Assembly: GCA_001871685.1 (NCBI GenBank)
Contig: MNVK01000120.1
Location: forward strand, 1 to 13,542
Direction of reading: 5' to 3'
Source of the DNA: Nitrospirae bacterium CG1_02_44_142
Lineage (GTDB): Bacteria; Nitrospirota; Thermodesulfovibrionia; Thermodesulfovibrionales; UBA1546
DNA length: 13,542 nt
The translations under genes and the position numbers were made by a program. How positions within the stretch are numbered: position 1 is the first letter of the stretch; each line of letters starts with the position of its first letter. Below the pieces are notes generated by a model that made no database searches, was not told the DNA's origin, and saw only the letters and a list, made by a program, of their open reading frames with translations. Shown piece by piece: positions 5,757-13,256 of this stretch.

Positions 5757-6746
5757 CTATTTCTTTTTCTCTTTTTCTATATCAGCTTTCTTTTTCATCA
5801 TTTCCTCAGCCTTTTTCTCATCACCTGATTTCCGGTATGCATCCGACAGGGAATCCAGCGCCTCTAAAGCTCCTTCCGTATCCCCGGCATTGCTGCTGAC
5901 ATCATAAGCCCTCATATAAAAAATTGCGGCGTCATGAAAATGCTCCTGATTTGAAGAAAGCATTCCAATACCCCTGAGTGTCATGGCAATTTTCTTGCTG
6001 TCTCCAAGTTCCTTGTCAATCTCAAGCGCTTTCAAATAAAACTCTTTTGATTCTAAATAAAGACCTTCCTTTGCATTTATCTCGGCCAGCAGCCTTAAGG
6101 AATTTGACTCCTCAGCCCTTTGCTTGTTTTCCCTGTTGAGGTTAAGCGCGGTATTTGCCATGGCAGCGGCTTCGTCGTATTTGCCTTCCGCAAAGGCAAT
6201 CCTTCCCATGAGATTCCATCTGCTTCCTTCGCGCAGCCCTTTATCCAGAGACAAAGACATGTTAACCCACTCCTTTGCCTTTGCAGTATTTTTCTCCTTG
6301 AAATAAATTCTTGCTTTTTCATATGCTGCATCCGACCTGATTTCACTGCTTATATCAGGCATGGAAAAAGCTATATTGACGAATTCATGTGAGTTTGAGG
6401 TATTGCCTTTTTTCTGATAGAGCACAGCTATGTTTATAAGGTTAACTGCTATTCCCTCTGCATTCTCAATTGAGCGGTTTACCTTTAGGGCTTCCATATA
6501 ATAAGCCAAAGCCTTTTCATGATCGCCTTTTTCCACAGCCTTCGCTGCGTTTTGATTGTATTCAATTGCCTTAATATGAACTGCGGACAATGTTTGAGTT
6601 TGAGCTCCGCCGCAGCCAACAACAGTGAACAGTGAACAGTGAACAGTGAACATCAAAACGAAAGTGACCAGTGACCTGTAAGTATTTATGAGTTTTGATT
6701 TTTTTGACTGACGCCTGACGCCTGACGCCTGACACTGTTTACTCAT
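5757..6746 (-). CDS. TPR-repeat lipoprotein with heptamer-encoded signal peptide
   Basis: 329 residues starting at ATG 6746, chosen for the GGAG site just upstream and its 8-base overlap with the mlaD end (TATGAGTAA); two upstream ATGs at 6758 and 6785 lack better signals. The N-terminus has a basic part (to about residue 25), a hydrophobic stretch (26-43) and a plausible lipobox TVVGC with Cys45. From about residue 60 to 320 there are six or so TPR units, e.g. NLMGRIAFAEGKYDEAAAMA and LLAEINAKEGLYLESKEF, ending in a Lys/Glu-rich tail. TPRs scaffold protein contacts, here probably in the periplasm. Placement directly after mlaD suggests an accessory of the Mla-type system, which is inference. 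Three families of heptamer repeats lie inside codons 5-43. Confidence 0.85.
   Translation of the reverse strand: MSKQCQASGVRRQSKKSKLINTYRSLVTFVLMFTVHCSLFTVVGCGGAQTQTLSAVHIKAIEYNQNAAKAVEKGDHEKALAYYMEALKVNRSIENAEGIAVNLINIAVLYQKKGNTSNSHEFVNIAFSMPDISSEIRSDAAYEKARIYFKEKNTAKAKEWVNMSLSLDKGLREGSRWNLMGRIAFAEGKYDEAAAMANTALNLNRENKQRAEESNSLRLLAEINAKEGLYLESKEFYLKALEIDKELGDSKKIAMTLRGIGMLSSNQEHFHDAAIFYMRAYDVSSNAGDTEGALEALDSLSDAYRKSGDEKKAEEMMKKKADIEKEKKK
6621..6651. repeat. heptamer tandem repeat (AACAGTG) x4 inside a coding sequence
   Basis: Four perfect copies of AACAGTG (6621-6648) followed by a partial AAC. On the coding strand this is TTCACTG repeated, which spells FTVHCSLFTV because seven bases per unit cycles through all three frames. 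It encodes the hydrophobic core of the lipoprotein signal peptide. A gain or loss of one unit would shift the reading frame of everything downstream. Two tandem copies of a different heptamer, AGTGACC (6663-6676), lie just beside it. Confidence 0.9.
6708..6733. repeat. heptamer tandem repeat (ACGCCTG) x3 inside a coding sequence
   Basis: Three perfect copies of ACGCCTG (6711-6731) with partial units on both sides. On the coding strand the unit is CAGGCGT and it encodes QASGVRRQ near the N-terminus of the TPR lipoprotein. It is a different motif from the AACAGTG array about 60 bp away but has the same period, so the region contains independent seven-base arrays. Confidence 0.88.
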
Positions 6747-7656
6747 AGCTGTCTCCATGAATAAGGCTGTCCTTCGGCTTTTCAATAAAGAGGCGTATAG
6801 GCCATACCTGCTTTAGAGATTTTACCACTTCATTGGCGCCGCTCAGAGCGTCCTCGCCTTTATTTAAAAGCAGCGGCACTTTCGGAGCGGCTTTCTCTAC
6901 TGCATCCTTAAGGCTTGCCGTTGTTTTCTCTGCATGGTCCATGGTCCTGTTAAGTTTATCAATCACAGGATTTATTTTTTCGTTCATAGACGAGACAGTT
7001 TTATCAATATTTTTAAGGGCTTTTGAAGCGTCAGACGAAACACCCGAAATATTACTGTCAGCGTTCTTTAAGAGCTTGTCGGCATTTTCCTTTGTTGCGT
7101 TAAGGCCGGAAGACAATGTTCTAAGGTTTGCAAGTGTCTGCTTAATGTCGCCCTTCGGGTCGCTTATATAATTAATAATATCCCTTATTTCCACTATTAC
7201 CGGACGCATCTCTTCAATAATTTCACCAAGTCCCCTGGCCTTCTCATTCTGAATAACGCCTCCTTCTCCTATAATAGGCTTGTTCACGCTGCCCGCTGTA
7301 ATAGCTATGACGCCCTCACCTATAAATCCTCCTTCTTTCATAAGTATTGCCTTTGAATCCTCTCTTATCCATTTGTTGTATTTCTTATTGATTAAAAGAG
7401 TGACTTTGACCTTTGCATTTTCGTCAAGCGACATGGAATCTATTTTACCAATCTTAAACCCTGAAAGTTTGACAGGCATACCCTCAAAAAATCCCGTGCC
7501 TTTATCAACCGTAAAATTAATCCTGTATTTGGCCGTAAAGACGCCGCGTTCAATTCCAATAAAAACCACGGTAGCAATTATGCCTGCCGCTGCAATAATA
7601 AAAAATAATCCTACTTTCCCCTTAATGCCCATAAATCTCGGATCAGTTTCTTTCAT
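6739..7656 (-). CDS. mlaD: MlaD-type MCE-domain lipid transport protein
   Basis: Inner-membrane-anchored substrate-binding subunit of an MCE lipid transporter moving phospholipids between inner and outer membranes. The 305 residues begin MKETDPRFMGIKGKVGLFF, with a transmembrane helix at about 14-36, then one MCE domain (about 43-125: DKGTGFFEGMPVKLSGFKIGKI, and GEGVIAITAG). A long helical segment (140-280) follows, rich in Asn, Lys and Ser, resembling a coiled coil or periplasm-spanning rod. This is longer than the 183-residue E. coli MlaD, and tail-extended MCE proteins are common outside enterobacteria. It overlaps the ATPase-like gene by 14 bases and the TPR lipoprotein gene by 8. No mlaB or mlaC is visible. 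Confidence 0.92.
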   Translation of the reverse strand: MKETDPRFMGIKGKVGLFFIIAAAGIIATVVFIGIERGVFTAKYRINFTVDKGTGFFEGMPVKLSGFKIGKIDSMSLDENAKVKVTLLINKKYNKWIREDSKAILMKEGGFIGEGVIAITAGSVNKPIIGEGGVIQNEKARGLGEIIEEMRPVIVEIRDIINYISDPKGDIKQTLANLRTLSSGLNATKENADKLLKNADSNISGVSSDASKALKNIDKTVSSMNEKINPVIDKLNRTMDHAEKTTASLKDAVEKAAPKVPLLLNKGEDALSGANEVVKSLKQVWPIRLFIEKPKDSLIHGDSYE

Positions 7657-8299
7657 AAAGTTTTCCCTTCTTTAATGTGTAAATGCTGTCTGCTCTAATA
7701 TAATCCAACAAGCCTTCATCCATGTCAAAAAACAGAGACGCCCTGCCCTCTTTTTGACGCTGGAACACAGTAATGGTTTCCAGAGCTTTATTCCTGATTT
7801 CAGGGCTTAAGCCATCAAAAACTGAATCGTAAATAATCAAATCCGGTTCCATAAGCATGGCCCTTGCAAGCCCTGCAAGCCTCTTTTTGTAAACAGGCAA
7901 AGGGCCGGGAAGCGCGGCTATGTCATCATCATAGCCTATTTTACCCAAAATGCTGAGCATTTTCTCATCCATATCATGATGTGATAAGGATGAATGATAA
8001 GACAGGGGCAGCATTATGTTTTCCCAGACCTTGAGATTGCTTATAAGCCCTCCATTGTTCAAAACGATACCCATTCTTTTCCTTACGGCATTGAGTTCGC
8101 CGCATGAAAAAGATGATACCTCTTTTCCAAAAATAAAAATCTTGCCTGAATCCAGCCTTGTCAGCCCTGTGAATATTCTCAGAAGAAGGTTTTTCTCAAA
8201 CTCGGTTTCTGTCAAAATAATACAGGACCTTCCTCCGGAGACAGCCAGCGAAGCGCAATCTAAAAATCCCTTAAGGCTTGCACATTCAAGTGTAATCAT
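7643..8299 (-). CDS. MlaF-like ABC subunit with degenerate ATPase motifs
   Basis: By position (between mlaE and mlaD) and overall pattern this is the nucleotide-binding subunit of the Mla transporter; 218 residues against about 265 usual. The fold can still be traced: LLLRIFTGLTRLDSGKIFIFG (38-58), then VWENIMLPL, LAGLARAMLMEPDLIIYD and a final ADSIYTLKKGKL. The catalytic motifs are eroded. Walker A reads TETEFEKN (30-37): the glycines and Ser/Thr are gone and only a Lys remains. The Q-loop position is Asn81, the signature is LPVYK (134-138) instead of LSGGQ, Walker B is D158-S159 instead of Asp-Glu, and the H-loop His is Phe191. The frame is intact and its start overlaps mlaE (ATGA). It is probably a non-hydrolysing pseudo-ATPase. 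Confidence 0.85.
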   Translation of the reverse strand: MITLECASLKGFLDCASLAVSGGRSCIILTETEFEKNLLLRIFTGLTRLDSGKIFIFGKEVSSFSCGELNAVRKRMGIVLNNGGLISNLKVWENIMLPLSYHSSLSHHDMDEKMLSILGKIGYDDDIAALPGPLPVYKKRLAGLARAMLMEPDLIIYDSVFDGLSPEIRNKALETITVFQRQKEGRASLFFDMDEGLLDYIRADSIYTLKKGKLYERN

Positions 8300-9066
8300 A
8301 GGAAAAATATAAGGGTTATTATACCATCAAAGATAAACACAAAAAACAGGCTCTGCATTGTCGCCTTTGTTGTTGCCTGCGGTATTTTAGTTATGCTGCC
8401 GCTGACCTTAAGCCCCTGAGAACAACTCACTGCTGAGATTACCAGCCCGAACAAAAGGCTTTTCACAAGAGATGCGGATAACTCCGGGATGGTTAGAGAA
8501 GTCAGTATCCCTGCCGTGTGCTGCTCAAATGGGACGCCCCAGAATAGCGATGTGACAATTATGCCTCCGAGTATGGCGGCAAGTTCAAAATAAAAAGTCA
8601 GTATGACCGCTGACAATGTAATCGCAATAATTCTCGGCATTATAAGGTATCGCTCAGGGTCTATGCCCAGCATTTCAATGCTCGCAATCTCGCCCTGCAC
8701 ATTCATGGAGCCGAGTTCTGCGGATATTGCGGTAACACTTCTTGCAATTATTACTATTGCGGCAAATAACGGGCCTAACTCCCTGATTACAACCCAAACA
8801 AGAATCTTCCCTATAAGCTCTCCCCTTCCGACTCCTACGAGGCTTGTAATCTGGCTTATTATGACAATTCCTATTAACAGCCCTATGATTACCATCTTGC
8901 CTAAAGTCTCAATTCCGGCAAAGTATATCTGTCTGAAGAAAACAGTGCGCACCGGATTTATTTTTAAGGCAGGAAGGTTTTTAAACGCGTTAAGTATCAG
9001 GTTAAAGAGTTCTGAAAGATAAATTATTGTGTCAAGAAGGCTCTCAGTTATCCTCTTTATTTTCAT
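8296..9066 (-). CDS. mlaE: MlaE-type lipid ABC transporter permease
   Basis: Membrane permease of the Mla/MCE lipid transport complex in the inner membrane, 256 residues, normal length. An amphipathic N-terminal helix (residues 10-30) is followed by five or so hydrophobic segments (about 55-78, 92-112, 143-172, 190-220, 236-256). The family signature between segments two and three is well kept: IRELGPLFAAIVIIARSVTA, then SAELGSMNVQGEIASIEMLG and GIDPERYLIMPRIIA. The start at 9066 follows GGGAAG, which lies inside the 33-bp direct repeat. The permease therefore now takes its initiation region from the tail of a DUF4384-like remnant. It overlaps the ATPase-like gene by four bases. Confidence 0.95.
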   Translation of the reverse strand: MKIKRITESLLDTIIYLSELFNLILNAFKNLPALKINPVRTVFFRQIYFAGIETLGKMVIIGLLIGIVIISQITSLVGVGRGELIGKILVWVVIRELGPLFAAIVIIARSVTAISAELGSMNVQGEIASIEMLGIDPERYLIMPRIIAITLSAVILTFYFELAAILGGIIVTSLFWGVPFEQHTAGILTSLTIPELSASLVKSLLFGLVISAVSCSQGLKVSGSITKIPQATTKATMQSLFFVFIFDGIITLIFFL

Positions 9067-9069
9067 TCT

Positions 9070-9102
9070 TTACTTCCCTGTTTTTACCACAGCTTTGCCC
9101 TC
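9070..9102. repeat. 33-bp direct repeat, copy 1
   Basis: Identical over 33 bp to 13224-13256 and in the same orientation, 4154 bp apart. The repeat equals exactly ten codons plus stop on the minus strand (EGKAVVKTGK). The match stops sharply on both sides: T versus G outside one end, G versus A outside the other. The lipoprotein and caspase genes lie between the two copies. Confidence 0.95.
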
Positions 9103-9132
9103 GTTTATGCCGCGTCCCTCTTGAGCGACTGG
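9070..9132 (-). pseudogene. remnant of the 3' end of a DUF4384-like gene
   Basis: Twenty codons open after an in-frame TAA (9133-9135) encode PVAQEGRGIN followed by EGKAVVKTGK and a stop. The last ten codons plus stop are identical in DNA to the end of the DUF4384-like gene at 13224. Upstream of the shared part the sequences differ, though both are polar and Gly/Glu-rich. There is no start codon or room for a gene. This looks like the stump of a related or duplicated gene that once preceded mlaE, or the target of an insertion. Confidence 0.55.
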
Positions 9133-9139
9133 TTAGAAG

Positions 9140-9901
9140 TTAATTTGGTGCCTCAACCTGTTCCAAAATTAAAGAATTTATTTTCTTTGATATGTCCTTC
9201 ATGTCCGTCTTATCTTTATTGTTCTCTAAGTGAGTTTTAAGCGTTTGTATCTCGTTTCCGATTTCATTTTTCGTCTTTTTTCTTTGTTCCAATGACTTAG
9301 ATATTTCTACGAGACCGTAGTAGAAAGAGCAGCGTCGGTGGTACTCCTGCACATCTCTAAGTCCTTTAGCCACTGTGTATTTTTCCGGCTCCTTTGTCAT
9401 TCCACTTTCTATCTCGGCATAGTATTTCTCTCTGGCAACCGATATAGCTCTAACTATCGTAGTGCCGATAGTTTCTATATAAACCTCCTCATTGACCAAT
9501 GATCGTGTAGAATTGCTAAATGTCGCAGCTGCTGCCAATGCGGTTTTAGTGACGGTCCCACCCAATACCGTACCTAAGGCTGAAAGAAGGCTCGTTGTTG
9601 TGCCCGTTGCTACATTCCACGCATTCGCATTAGCAATTATTTTAGCCTGATGGAGAGAACAAACTCTGTCTGAAATCGTAATCAACTCGTTCATCAGAGC
9701 ATTTCTTTTTTCTTTGTCGGTTGCTGCTTTAACTTTTCCTTCCAGTTTTTTCACATTAACAACATCTTTACCATCCTCTAACAGATCAGATTGCTGTGCC
9801 ATAATCGGATTAGCTTCATATGGCTTCGCCACTGTTGAGCAACCAATTAGTGATAGACCGCTTACAGCAACAATGAAAATCCTCTTCAACTTATTACGCA
9901 T
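9140..9901 (-). CDS. lipoprotein of unknown function in the caspase module
   Basis: 253 residues from ATG 9901, which has AAGGAG just upstream; a longer frame to 9940 adds 13 unconvincing residues. The signal peptide is classic: MRNKLKRIFI, a hydrophobic core, and lipobox LIGC with Cys21 followed by Ser, so outer-membrane sorting is likely. Residues about 50-80 are charged and helical. Residues 95-130 are an Ala/Thr/Gly-rich, weakly hydrophobic stretch (TTTSLLSALGTVLGGTVTKT) that could insert in a membrane. The C-terminal third is a Lys/Glu-rich coiled coil. I do not recognise the family. It lies about 150 bases downstream of the caspase gene on the same strand, so a shared transcript and pathway are plausible. 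Confidence 0.82.
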   Translation of the reverse strand: MRNKLKRIFIVAVSGLSLIGCSTVAKPYEANPIMAQQSDLLEDGKDVVNVKKLEGKVKAATDKEKRNALMNELITISDRVCSLHQAKIIANANAWNVATGTTTSLLSALGTVLGGTVTKTALAAAATFSNSTRSLVNEEVYIETIGTTIVRAISVAREKYYAEIESGMTKEPEKYTVAKGLRDVQEYHRRCSFYYGLVEISKSLEQRKKTKNEIGNEIQTLKTHLENNKDKTDMKDISKKINSLILEQVEAPN

Positions 9902-9952
9902 CTCTTTCTCCTTTTGTCCTGCTCGACATTTTTGGAACAAGCAGTAAGTGTA

Positions 9953-9980
9953 CCTGTCCCCTTTTTCGTTTTTAGACAGG
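9953..9980. repeat. short inverted repeat between caspase and lipoprotein genes
   Basis: CCTGTC (9953-9958) and GACAGG (9975-9980) are perfect inverted repeats around a 16-base spacer containing CCCTTTTTCG. No U-tract follows the minus-strand stem, so it is a poor terminator. The flanking wording (GTACCTGTCCCCTTTTT) resembles REP-like intergenic palindromes that accompany REP-associated transposases in some genomes; no transposase is present here. It lies in the roughly 156-bp gap after the caspase gene, which otherwise shows no features. Confidence 0.4.
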
Positions 9981-10057
9981 CGCAGTGTCCCTCATTTCCC
10001 CACTAAACAAATTACCCCTCCTCCTGCAATATAAATACCGCCCACCTTTTATTTCCC

Positions 10058-13000
10058 TCATTTAACCCCTATCGGAAAATCCATACCCTGAAGGTTCTTT
10101 TGTGGTATCTGTTCATAGCCCCATTTCTTCATGGTAATCGCAGGCAGTGTCTCTTCTACGAATGTGGCTAAATCGTTTATGGTCAACTGGTTGTTGCGGT
10201 ATCTTTCCAGTCCATTGAGCGCCTTTAGCACAGAGTAGGTGAAAACGCCGTGTCCTTCAAAGCCTTCTAATGCCACCTGGTCTTTACTGCTTGCCACTAA
10301 TGTAGACCTGCCTACTGCGCGGGTCAGCTTGTTTACCGCAGTCTTTTCCAGCATGCCTCTGTTTGATATCGCCTCTGCAAATGAACCGCTGTTGCAGGTG
10401 TCCACCAATAGCAGGGATTTTAATGCCTTTACATTGGTCAGGTATCTCTTAAAATCATCTATGGATACCCCGAATTTCGGGATTGATTCAGGAGATGTGT
10501 ATCTAAAGTCAACCGGCAGGTAGTAGTAGCTGCCGTCCACATTGTAGGTTATGCCGTGTCCTGCTATGAAGAGCAGGAACACATCTTCAGTGCCGGTCTT
10601 GTCTTTTATCTCCTCAAACTTCTTCCTTATATTATCCTTTGTCGCCTCGCTGTTGTGGATTGAATAGACATGAATATTTTTAAAGAGCTGTGCAGACCTC
10701 TTTTTTATCGTCTCTATTATACCGTTTGCATCATTTACTGAATATTTCAGCCTTAAATCTATGTCATTGTATTTGTCAATCGCTATTGTCAGGATATGGA
10801 GGTCTGGTTTCTCTATGGTCTTGGACTTATAAACCAGTTCTATCTCAGCCCTGTTGGATTCTATTGTGTTTCCCTTGTTATATGCCATTATCCCTATCTT
10901 GTTTGTGCCATTCTGAAGGGATATGAGCCTCTCAAAGTCAGTGCAGTTTACCGGAGCCGATTTTTCTTTGCCTACTATCTTTACTCCCCTGTCTGAATGT
11001 TCTATTGATACAGGGATATTGTTTATGAACATGGTAATATCTCCTATACCGTCTCCTGTGTCGCAGAGCCTTGCCTTGAGCATTATATCCTTGTCCTTTG
11101 ACATGCCGCCTACTGTCCTCATCTCCACCCTTGGCGGGAGTCCGCCCTTGAGGATGGTTGCTATGTTAATCTTCCTTGCATACTCGGATATATCCCTGCC
11201 ATTGAGCCTTGCCTCTATAAGGTCCGGACGGTAGAAGGAGTTGTAGAGTTTATCCACAGGCACAAAGCCCGCCTCTTTCTCCGGTCCTTTATTTATATGA
11301 TACCCGATATATTTCGCGCCATTTTTTGATGCGTTAAAAAAACCCTCTTCACTCCAGACCACCCATTCGTCTTCTCCTGATATGAATATGCTTACAATGG
11401 GTTTGATTTCCGGTATTTTCATATATTCAGAACTTTGCCCTTGACTATCCAGAGAACTCTTAACGCTTTTAATTGTCCATTTTTGATCAGGTTGTATTTT
11501 TGCCCAATTTTTTGCTATTTGTTTCAATTTTTCATAATCAATTGACAGCGGTTTAAGATTCTTTAACTCTCTCAAATCCCATAACTTTATCGTCTGGTCA
11601 TCACTCCCTGAGACAAGGGTGTCTCCGTCTATGGCAATACCCCATACCTCTCCGGTATGCCCTATGAATGAGGCTGTTTTTTGTCCTTGTCTGTTGTATG
11701 CGGTTAGAAAACCACTTACCCCGCCTGATATTATAGTCCCATCTCCTGTCCAACCGTAGGTGTTATGTCTGTAACCGTCTGTTGAATCCCTCGTAATCCG
11801 TGCTGTAACACTGCCATCCTTCTTAATCAAAAGGACTGCGTCATATCCATAGTCTCCGCCTGTGGCATGTGTTAAGGAATATCCTTGATAGTTAGTATCT
11901 ATCCTCTTGAATCCCTCAGACTTGTCCCCGAATGTATCTATCGGGGACTGGGTTAACTTATTTACTGAATAGGTCTCAAGATTTATTGATTTTTCTAATT
12001 TGCCTCTGCTATTATGGTTTTCATAGCCTGATGTATTTCCAAAGGCTATCTCCCTTCCCCTGATGCCGACAGACCAGACCATCTTTCCATGGCCTGTTAT
12101 TTGCTCTTTTACCTCTCCTGTGAACGCATCCCATATATAGATGTCATTATTATTCCCGCCTCCGGTTACTGCGGTGCGGTTGTTTAAGAAGGCTGTTGCC
12201 TGTGCTAAGTTATCGTGTTTATTAAATGAGGTGATTTTCCTGAAACCTGCCTGGCTGTCGTAGATGTTACATACACGAGGAGAAGTTCCTGTTCCTGCCA
12301 GAAGGAGTCTTCCGTCAGGCGAAAAGGAAAGACCAGAAGGGTTAGTCTCTGACTCTATCTCCTTTATACTTTTGAGGTTGTGGTCAAAGATGACTATCTT
12401 ATTGTCTTGAAACCCTGAAGCTGCTATGTATCCTTCGCTTAGTGCAAGATACTTTAACTTATCGGTATGCATATATGAGTTTAAATCCCTTTTATCTCTC
12501 AGGGACCAGAGTATCGCCTTGTTATCATATCCTGCTGATACAATCTTATAATCCCCCCCGCTTTTGAATACCCGGACAGCATAGACTTCTTTTGTATGCC
12601 CCTTAAAGGTATGCGTTAGCCTGAAATTGTCTGCTATATCCCATACCTTTACAGTCGTGTCGGCAGAGCCTGATACCAGATACCTTCCGTCCTTACTTAC
12701 CGATAGGTCATTGACAACATCTTCATGTGATTTAAGAACCTTTATAAGTGCGCCGGTCTTCGGGTCATAGATGCGGATTGCACCTACAACACCATGTCCT
12801 TCTGCCAAAAATCCCCCCACTGTAAGCCATCTTTCATCAGGGGCCTGTCCCTGAATGTTTCTATCAGGGATAAGGGCTATGGCGAATATCTGTCCCTCAG
12901 GTCCTCCGCCTATCTGCCCGAGTATCTTTGTGGTCTCCTGCCCGGTAGATGTGTCCCAGATGCGGATGGTCTTGTCATCGGATGCAGAGATTATCCGCCT

Positions 13001-13150
13001 TCCATCCCCCATGGCTATTATCTTCTTTATCACAGCCATATGCCCTCCTGTATCAAGTTTGAGGATTGGGGCGTCAGCAGATTCAGCAAATACCTGAGCA
13101 AAACTGCTGAGAGACAGGACAATAAAAACCATTGCCAATATTCTTTTCAT
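10058..13150 (-). CDS. secreted WD40-repeat caspase-like (peptidase C14) protein
   Basis: 1030 residues. A Sec signal peptide (1-22, cleavage near VFA-ES) sends it to the periplasm. WD40-type units fill about 35-530; clear ones are SASDDKTIRIWD (55-66), SGSADTTVKVWD (160-171) and SGSDDQTIKLWD (514-525), with more divergent blades between. Residues 590-650 carry the EDEWVVWSEEGFFNAS block often seen next to caspase domains. About 670-775 is Ig-like, with a CxxTxF-type stretch. The caspase domain (782-1030) has catalytic His865 (FIAGHGI) and Cys919 (LLVDTCNSGS). It may process or sense periplasmic proteins; substrate unknown. Ribosome binding site GGAGGT precedes ATG at 13150. It follows a DUF4384-like gene by 73 bases, a known association. 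Confidence 0.93.
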   Translation of the reverse strand: MKRILAMVFIVLSLSSFAQVFAESADAPILKLDTGGHMAVIKKIIAMGDGRRIISASDDKTIRIWDTSTGQETTKILGQIGGGPEGQIFAIALIPDRNIQGQAPDERWLTVGGFLAEGHGVVGAIRIYDPKTGALIKVLKSHEDVVNDLSVSKDGRYLVSGSADTTVKVWDIADNFRLTHTFKGHTKEVYAVRVFKSGGDYKIVSAGYDNKAILWSLRDKRDLNSYMHTDKLKYLALSEGYIAASGFQDNKIVIFDHNLKSIKEIESETNPSGLSFSPDGRLLLAGTGTSPRVCNIYDSQAGFRKITSFNKHDNLAQATAFLNNRTAVTGGGNNNDIYIWDAFTGEVKEQITGHGKMVWSVGIRGREIAFGNTSGYENHNSRGKLEKSINLETYSVNKLTQSPIDTFGDKSEGFKRIDTNYQGYSLTHATGGDYGYDAVLLIKKDGSVTARITRDSTDGYRHNTYGWTGDGTIISGGVSGFLTAYNRQGQKTASFIGHTGEVWGIAIDGDTLVSGSDDQTIKLWDLRELKNLKPLSIDYEKLKQIAKNWAKIQPDQKWTIKSVKSSLDSQGQSSEYMKIPEIKPIVSIFISGEDEWVVWSEEGFFNASKNGAKYIGYHINKGPEKEAGFVPVDKLYNSFYRPDLIEARLNGRDISEYARKINIATILKGGLPPRVEMRTVGGMSKDKDIMLKARLCDTGDGIGDITMFINNIPVSIEHSDRGVKIVGKEKSAPVNCTDFERLISLQNGTNKIGIMAYNKGNTIESNRAEIELVYKSKTIEKPDLHILTIAIDKYNDIDLRLKYSVNDANGIIETIKKRSAQLFKNIHVYSIHNSEATKDNIRKKFEEIKDKTGTEDVFLLFIAGHGITYNVDGSYYYLPVDFRYTSPESIPKFGVSIDDFKRYLTNVKALKSLLLVDTCNSGSFAEAISNRGMLEKTAVNKLTRAVGRSTLVASSKDQVALEGFEGHGVFTYSVLKALNGLERYRNNQLTINDLATFVEETLPAITMKKWGYEQIPQKNLQGMDFPIGVK

Positions 13151-13223
13151 ACTTTACCTCCAGCGCTCTCCTTTTTCATTTACACAGGATTCCTAATTAT
13201 GCCCGAATAGCAGCAGCATACTG

Positions 13224-13256
13224 TTACTTCCCTGTTTTTACCACAGCTTTGCCCTC
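13224..13256. repeat. 33-bp direct repeat, copy 2
   Basis: Same 33 bp as 9070-9102, here as the natural 3' end of the DUF4384-like gene and therefore probably the original copy. It is followed, 73 bases on, by the caspase gene. Confidence 0.95.

Noticed and set aside
6621..6733. CRISPR-like repeats
   Set aside because: Units are only seven bases, directly tandem and without unique spacers, and lie in frame-coding sequence of a lipoprotein.
5757..6785. Longer start for the TPR lipoprotein at 6785 (342 codons)
   Set aside because: It would overlap mlaD by 47 bases and has no better initiation site; ATG 6746 has GGAG at good spacing and puts the hydrophobic signal nearer the N-terminus.
8603..9022. 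139-codon open frame on the plus strand across mlaE
   Set aside because: Antisense shadow of a clearly conserved permease; hydrophobic composition is the mirror of mlaE codons and there is no initiation signal.
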